Positions 60,960-64,000 of a stretch of 64,000 nt of DNA are shown here, piece after piece (the stretch's first letter is position 1; the number at the start of each line of letters is the position of its first letter). The translations under genes were made by a program, and so were the position numbers. The notes under the pieces were generated by a model. The model saw nothing but the letters and a program-made list of their open reading frames with translations, was not told where the DNA came from and ran no database searches. The DNA is from Renibacterium sp. (lineage in GTDB: Bacteria; Actinomycetota; Actinomycetes; Actinomycetales; Micrococcaceae), in the NCBI GenBank assembly GCA_017419405.1, contig JAFOLH010000015.1:62001-126000 (forward strand), given 5' to 3'.

Positions 60960-61867
60960 AATGTCAGAGCGCCCGGCACGATATCAACTTGGACCGGCAG
61001 CGCACCGAGCCGCTCGCCGTCCGAATAACCGGCCACCCCGGCTTTGCGGTCCAGCAACTCGATCCGGACCGAACGCACGCGGCGGATGCTCACCGCCGGG
61101 TGGTCCACGTGTTTCCCTTGGAAAACCTTGGGGAACAAGGTCAGCAACTTCCATCGGGAGACCGGCGCGACCACGAACAAGTCCAGTTCGCCGTCGTCGA
61201 TCCGGGCCTCCGGCGTGATCTTCATCCCACCGCCGAAAGATTGGCCGTTGGCCACCGCCACCAGCATCGCTTCGAGCTCCTCGGGGGCGCCGTCGACCTC
61301 GAGCCGGTAACGCAACGGCCGGAACACCGCGAGCTCGCGCAGGATCGCCAGGTTGTACCGGCTGCGTCCCTTCGGCCAGGACCAGGCGTTGGCCCGTTCA
61401 TTGACCACCGCGTCGAACCCCGCGGAAAGCGCTGCCGCGAAATACTCCGCCGAATCCGCGTTCCGGACCCGGCCCAGATCCACCGTCCGCGGTCGCTGCG
61501 CACCGGCCAGGAAAGCCGCCACCGCGGCCGGGAGGTCGCCCACCGGCAAGCCCCAGGAACGGGCCGCGTCATTGCCGGTTCCGGCCGGAATCAACCCGAG
61601 CGGAACCGTGCTGCCGGCCAACGCGTTGATTCCGAGATGAACCATTCCGTCGCCACCGACCATGAGCAGGGCGTCAAGGCCCGCGCCATCGCCCTGCACG
61701 GCGGACGAAACCTGGGCCGCGAGCTCCGGGTAGCTGCCGGCCTGCAGCAGCCGGACCTGGTGTCCGGCGGCCTCGAGCAACCCGACGACCCGGGTGCCGG
61801 CGTCCGAGTTCGCCCCGAAGGCCGCCCGCGGATTCACCGCGACCGCGATCTGAAAAACCTTGGCCAT
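60947..61867 (-). CDS. Diacylglycerol kinase family lipid kinase (YegS/DagK-like)
   Basis: A 306-residue lipid kinase. It has AVAVNPRAAFG at the start, the nucleotide motif LMVGGDGMVHLGINAL and PLGLIPAGTGNDAARSWGLP, and the C-terminal beta domain with DDGELDLFVVAP. Members phosphorylate diacylglycerol or related lipids. ATG 61867 follows AAAGGGG; the frame extending to 61933 has no site. It is divergent from the DnaJ-domain gene. Confidence 0.91.
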   Translation of the reverse strand: MAKVFQIAVAVNPRAAFGANSDAGTRVVGLLEAAGHQVRLLQAGSYPELAAQVSSAVQGDGAGLDALLMVGGDGMVHLGINALAGSTVPLGLIPAGTGNDAARSWGLPVGDLPAAVAAFLAGAQRPRTVDLGRVRNADSAEYFAAALSAGFDAVVNERANAWSWPKGRSRYNLAILRELAVFRPLRYRLEVDGAPEELEAMLVAVANGQSFGGGMKITPEARIDDGELDLFVVAPVSRWKLLTLFPKVFQGKHVDHPAVSIRRVRSVRIELLDRKAGVAGYSDGERLGALPVQVDIVPGALTLWGQ

Positions 61868-61998
61868 CGCCAAACCCCTTTGTTCTGCGCAGTCAGGGCT
61901 CAGTTGCCAAGCCGCCCACCGATGTCGCACCATGTTACGGGCAGCGACCCGGCAAATGCACTCAACCGGCCCGATGGCCGACCGAAAATGTCCCGTAC

Positions 61999-62958
61999 GT
62001 GTCGAAAGGCCCAGATGTGAGCGGCGGATACCGCACGTACTACCAAATCCTGCGGGTCGAAGTGACCGCGGACGAGAAACAGGTCAAAGCGGCCTACCGT
62101 CGAGCGGCCCGGAGCACGCATCCGGACCAAGGCGGCAACGCCGAGGAGTTCCGCTTGGTCACCGAGGCCTACCAGACCTTGATCGACCCGGCGAAGCGCG
62201 CGGTCTACGACCGGGGCTACGCGCCCGCCGGCACGGCGTCGCAAGGCTCCGCTGCGCCGAACGGCTCCGGCCCACGGGTCGCAGAACCCCGGCCGGCCGG
62301 GCAGCGGCCGGGCAGCAACCGGGGCCCCTCGGCCACCGATTTGCCGAGCTTCGTACCACCCTTCGGCAGTGCCGAAGCAGCGCCGTTGTCCTTGGACTTG
62401 GCCAGCCGGCAGATCCACGGCGCACCGCGCAAACGGGGCTTGTTCGGCGCGCAGGCCCGGCTGATCCGGGAAGCCCGCACGATCGAGTTGCTGCAGCAGC
62501 AGATCCTGAACAAATACCCTTCCGCGCGCTTGGTCAACGGTCTGGTCTCGCCGATCGACAAGAGCCATCTGGACCATTTGGTACTGGTCGGCTACCGGAT
62601 GGCGGTGGTTTCTTCGATGATGGTCCCCGAGGGCGCCTACCGGTGGAACGGCAGTACCTTGGTGCACGGGCAGCGCGGGGTCGAAGCTCCGCGCCTGCTG
62701 CCGGCCGCCCATGCGCTGGCGAAACTCTTCCCGGAATGCACGGTCTCGGCCTGGATCGTGGTGCACTCCCCCGGTGGCAATCCCTTCGAGCCGGTCATCG
62801 ACTACACCCGGGGAAACGAGCCCGACGGCGGCCCGCACCTGAACGTCGTCGGCGCGGCCCGCCTGGGCCGGGACTTGGGTTCGTTCTTGGCGGCCGGCGA
62901 AAAGCCGAACACCGTGGACCTGCAGATCTTGTCCCGGCTGCTCGGCGGCATGTACTGA
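61999..62958 (+). CDS. DnaJ-domain protein with NERD-like C-terminal region
   Basis: A 319-residue protein. The first 70 residues are a J domain (YYQILRVEVTADEKQVKAAYRRAARSTHPDQGG, HPD intact), which would stimulate a DnaK partner. A Pro/Gly/Ser-rich linker follows, then about 180 residues with HLDHLVLVGYRMAVVSSMMV, which resembles the IDHxVV...E-x-K core of NERD nuclease-like domains but lacks the Glu and Lys. GTG 61999 or GTG 62017 (with AAAGG ahead) could be the start. Its role is unknown. Confidence 0.78.
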   Translation: MSKGPDVSGGYRTYYQILRVEVTADEKQVKAAYRRAARSTHPDQGGNAEEFRLVTEAYQTLIDPAKRAVYDRGYAPAGTASQGSAAPNGSGPRVAEPRPAGQRPGSNRGPSATDLPSFVPPFGSAEAAPLSLDLASRQIHGAPRKRGLFGAQARLIREARTIELLQQQILNKYPSARLVNGLVSPIDKSHLDHLVLVGYRMAVVSSMMVPEGAYRWNGSTLVHGQRGVEAPRLLPAAHALAKLFPECTVSAWIVVHSPGGNPFEPVIDYTRGNEPDGGPHLNVVGAARLGRDLGSFLAAGEKPNTVDLQILSRLLGGMY

Positions 62959-63014
62959 GCCGGCTGGGCAACCGGACCGGCTGGGTAGCCGAGCCATCTG
63001 GGTAGACTGGGCCA

Positions 63015-63482
63015 GTGTTCCGCATACTCTTCTACACGCCTGAAATTCCCGGCAACACCGGGAACGCCATCCGGCTCGCCGCGATCACCGGCGCCGAACT
63101 CCACTTGGTGGAGCCCCTCGGTTTCGACCTGGATGACGCCAAACTCCGCCGGGCCGGACTGGATTACCACGAGCTGGCGGTGCTGCACGTGCACCCCGAT
63201 TTGGCCTCCGCGTGGGCGGCGCTGCAGCCGGAACGGGTTTTCGCCTTCACCTCGGACGGCGAGACCGGATATGCCGACATCGCGTACCAGGCCGGCGACG
63301 TCCTGATGTTCGGGCCGGAGTCGGTCGGGCTGCCGGCCGGGGTGAAAGCCGACCCGCGGGTCAGCGCACGGGTCCGGCTGCCGATGCTGCCCGGCTTGCG
63401 TTCCCTGAACCTGGCCAATTCGGCGTCGATCGCGGTCTATGAAGCCTGGCGGCAACACGACTTCGCCGGCGCGGTACGCTGA
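63015..63482 (+). CDS. trmL: tRNA (cytidine(34)-2'-O)-methyltransferase TrmL
   Basis: TrmL methylates the ribose of C34/U34 in leucine tRNAs. The 155-residue SPOUT enzyme has motif 1 PEIPGNTGNAIRLAA, motif 2 LMFGPESVGLP and motif 3 RSLNLANSASIAVYEAWRQ, which form the knotted SAM site. Length fits the minimal TrmL type. About 55 bases with repeats of CCGGCTGGG separate it from the DnaJ gene. Confidence 0.94.
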   Translation: MFRILFYTPEIPGNTGNAIRLAAITGAELHLVEPLGFDLDDAKLRRAGLDYHELAVLHVHPDLASAWAALQPERVFAFTSDGETGYADIAYQAGDVLMFGPESVGLPAGVKADPRVSARVRLPMLPGLRSLNLANSASIAVYEAWRQHDFAGAVR

Positions 63483-63523
63483 GCCGAAACCGGAACGACA
63501 ACAGAGGTAGGGGAAGCCAGCAG

Positions 63524-64000
63524 ATGAACCCGAGCACGCCGAGCAGCGCCAGGATCGGCATCACTTCCCGGGATCCGGGTTTGGCCTTCACCGACGGGGC
63601 GCTGCAGTTCGAAGCCTGGTCCGAGGCGCTCTGGGATCCGGCAGCCCGTACCGTGGTGCGGACTGCCGCCTTGCAGCCGGGCGAGAAAGTCCTCGATGCC
63701 TGTTGCGGTTCCGGCGCAGCGACGCTTCCAGCCGCGCTCGCGGTGGGCCCGGAAGGCAGCGTGGACGGCGTCGACCTTTCTTCCGGACTGTTGGCTTTGG
63801 CCGGCAAGAAGCTCGCCGAAGCGCAGATCCTCAACGCGACGCTGACCCATGCCGACGTCACGGCTTGGCGCGGCCACCGGACGTTCGACGCCGTGCTCTG
63901 TTCCTACTCGATCTTTTTCTTCAACCAAATGGCCGACGGCGTGCAGCACCTGGCCTCGATGCTTCGCCCGGGCGGCCGGATGGTGCTGAACACCTGGGTC
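63524..64000 (+). CDS. SAM-dependent methyltransferase, UbiE/Methyltransf_11 type (partial)
   Basis: The first 159 residues of a class I methyltransferase, cut by the window edge. The SAM motif is KVLDACCGSGAATLPAAL, followed by VDGVDLSSGLL (motif 2) and FDAVLCSYSIFFF with LRPGGRMVLNTWV (post-motifs). ATG 63524 follows AGGTAGGGGAAG. The substrate cannot be judged from this part. Confidence 0.85.
   Translation, partial: MNPSTPSSARIGITSRDPGLAFTDGALQFEAWSEALWDPAARTVVRTAALQPGEKVLDACCGSGAATLPAALAVGPEGSVDGVDLSSGLLALAGKKLAEAQILNATLTHADVTAWRGHRTFDAVLCSYSIFFFNQMADGVQHLASMLRPGGRMVLNTWV

Overview
This window is chromosomal DNA of a high-GC Gram-positive actinobacterium, most likely a member of the Micrococcaceae (Arthrobacter sensu lato or a relative). 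This rests on uniformly GC-rich third codon positions, a SAM-IV type riboswitch (a class known from Actinobacteria), a histidine-utilisation cluster that uses HutF with an IclR regulator, gatCAB, and an LAXTG-type cell-wall sorting signal of the kind served by class E sortases. I could not compare it with a database, so the genus is a guess. I saw no rRNA, tRNA, IS element, prophage or CRISPR array.

Layout. 0.1-5 kb: an oligopeptide-type ABC binding lipoprotein, a glutamine amidotransferase, and the tRNA-thiolation pair cysteine desulfurase and mnmA. 5-9 kb: an MFS transporter, a lipoprotein, an SGNH hydrolase and a TetR regulator. 9-11.7 kb: metY-metX behind a SAM-IV riboswitch (transsulfuration-independent methionine synthesis). 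11.8-14.4 kb: VOC protein, CPBP protease, histidine phosphatase and a small membrane protein. 14.3-16.8 kb: a divergent AraC-regulator/flavoprotein pair that matches the RclR/RclA hypochlorous-acid response. 16.8-26.1 kb: an O-glycan locus. A 1523-residue secreted, sortase-anchored GH101 endo-alpha-N-acetylgalactosaminidase is transcribed divergently from an operon of SIS isomerase, ROK kinase, PfkB kinase, class II aldolase and DeoR regulator. That is the enzyme set expected for GalNAc/galactosamine going to tagatose-1,6-bisphosphate and triose phosphates.

26.2-34.8 kb: a TetR regulator, then a complete histidine-degradation cluster (iclR, hutU, an AllC-like M20 hydrolase, hutF, hutI, and divergent hutH). 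No HutG is present; the M20 protein is the best candidate for the last step. 34.8-38.3 kb: a TetR/SDR divergent pair with a clear operator palindrome, an RhtB-type exporter and an M20 carboxypeptidase. 38.3-41.7 kb: tdh-kbl threonine degradation with a divergent LysR regulator. 41.7-52.4 kb: a second carbohydrate locus with a type I sulfatase, a secreted beta-helix protein, an EamA transporter, a Gfo/Idh oxidoreductase, a LacI regulator, a binding protein and two permeases, with a perfect LacI-type operator in front of the permeases and no ATPase gene.

52.8-64 kb: a secreted trypsin-like protease; a GntR regulator next to an iron-dependent oxygenase pair that looks like TmpA/TmpB (C-P bond cleavage of trimethylaminoethylphosphonate to glycine betaine and phosphate); a PP2C phosphatase; gatCAB; a GNAT protein; a lipid kinase; a DnaJ-domain protein; trmL; and a methyltransferase that runs off the end.

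The most striking non-coding signals are four long intergenic palindromes with arms of 20-23 bp. Two of them (near 41.7 and 56.2 kb) are copies of the same sequence, and one copy supplies the last codons of the sulfatase gene.
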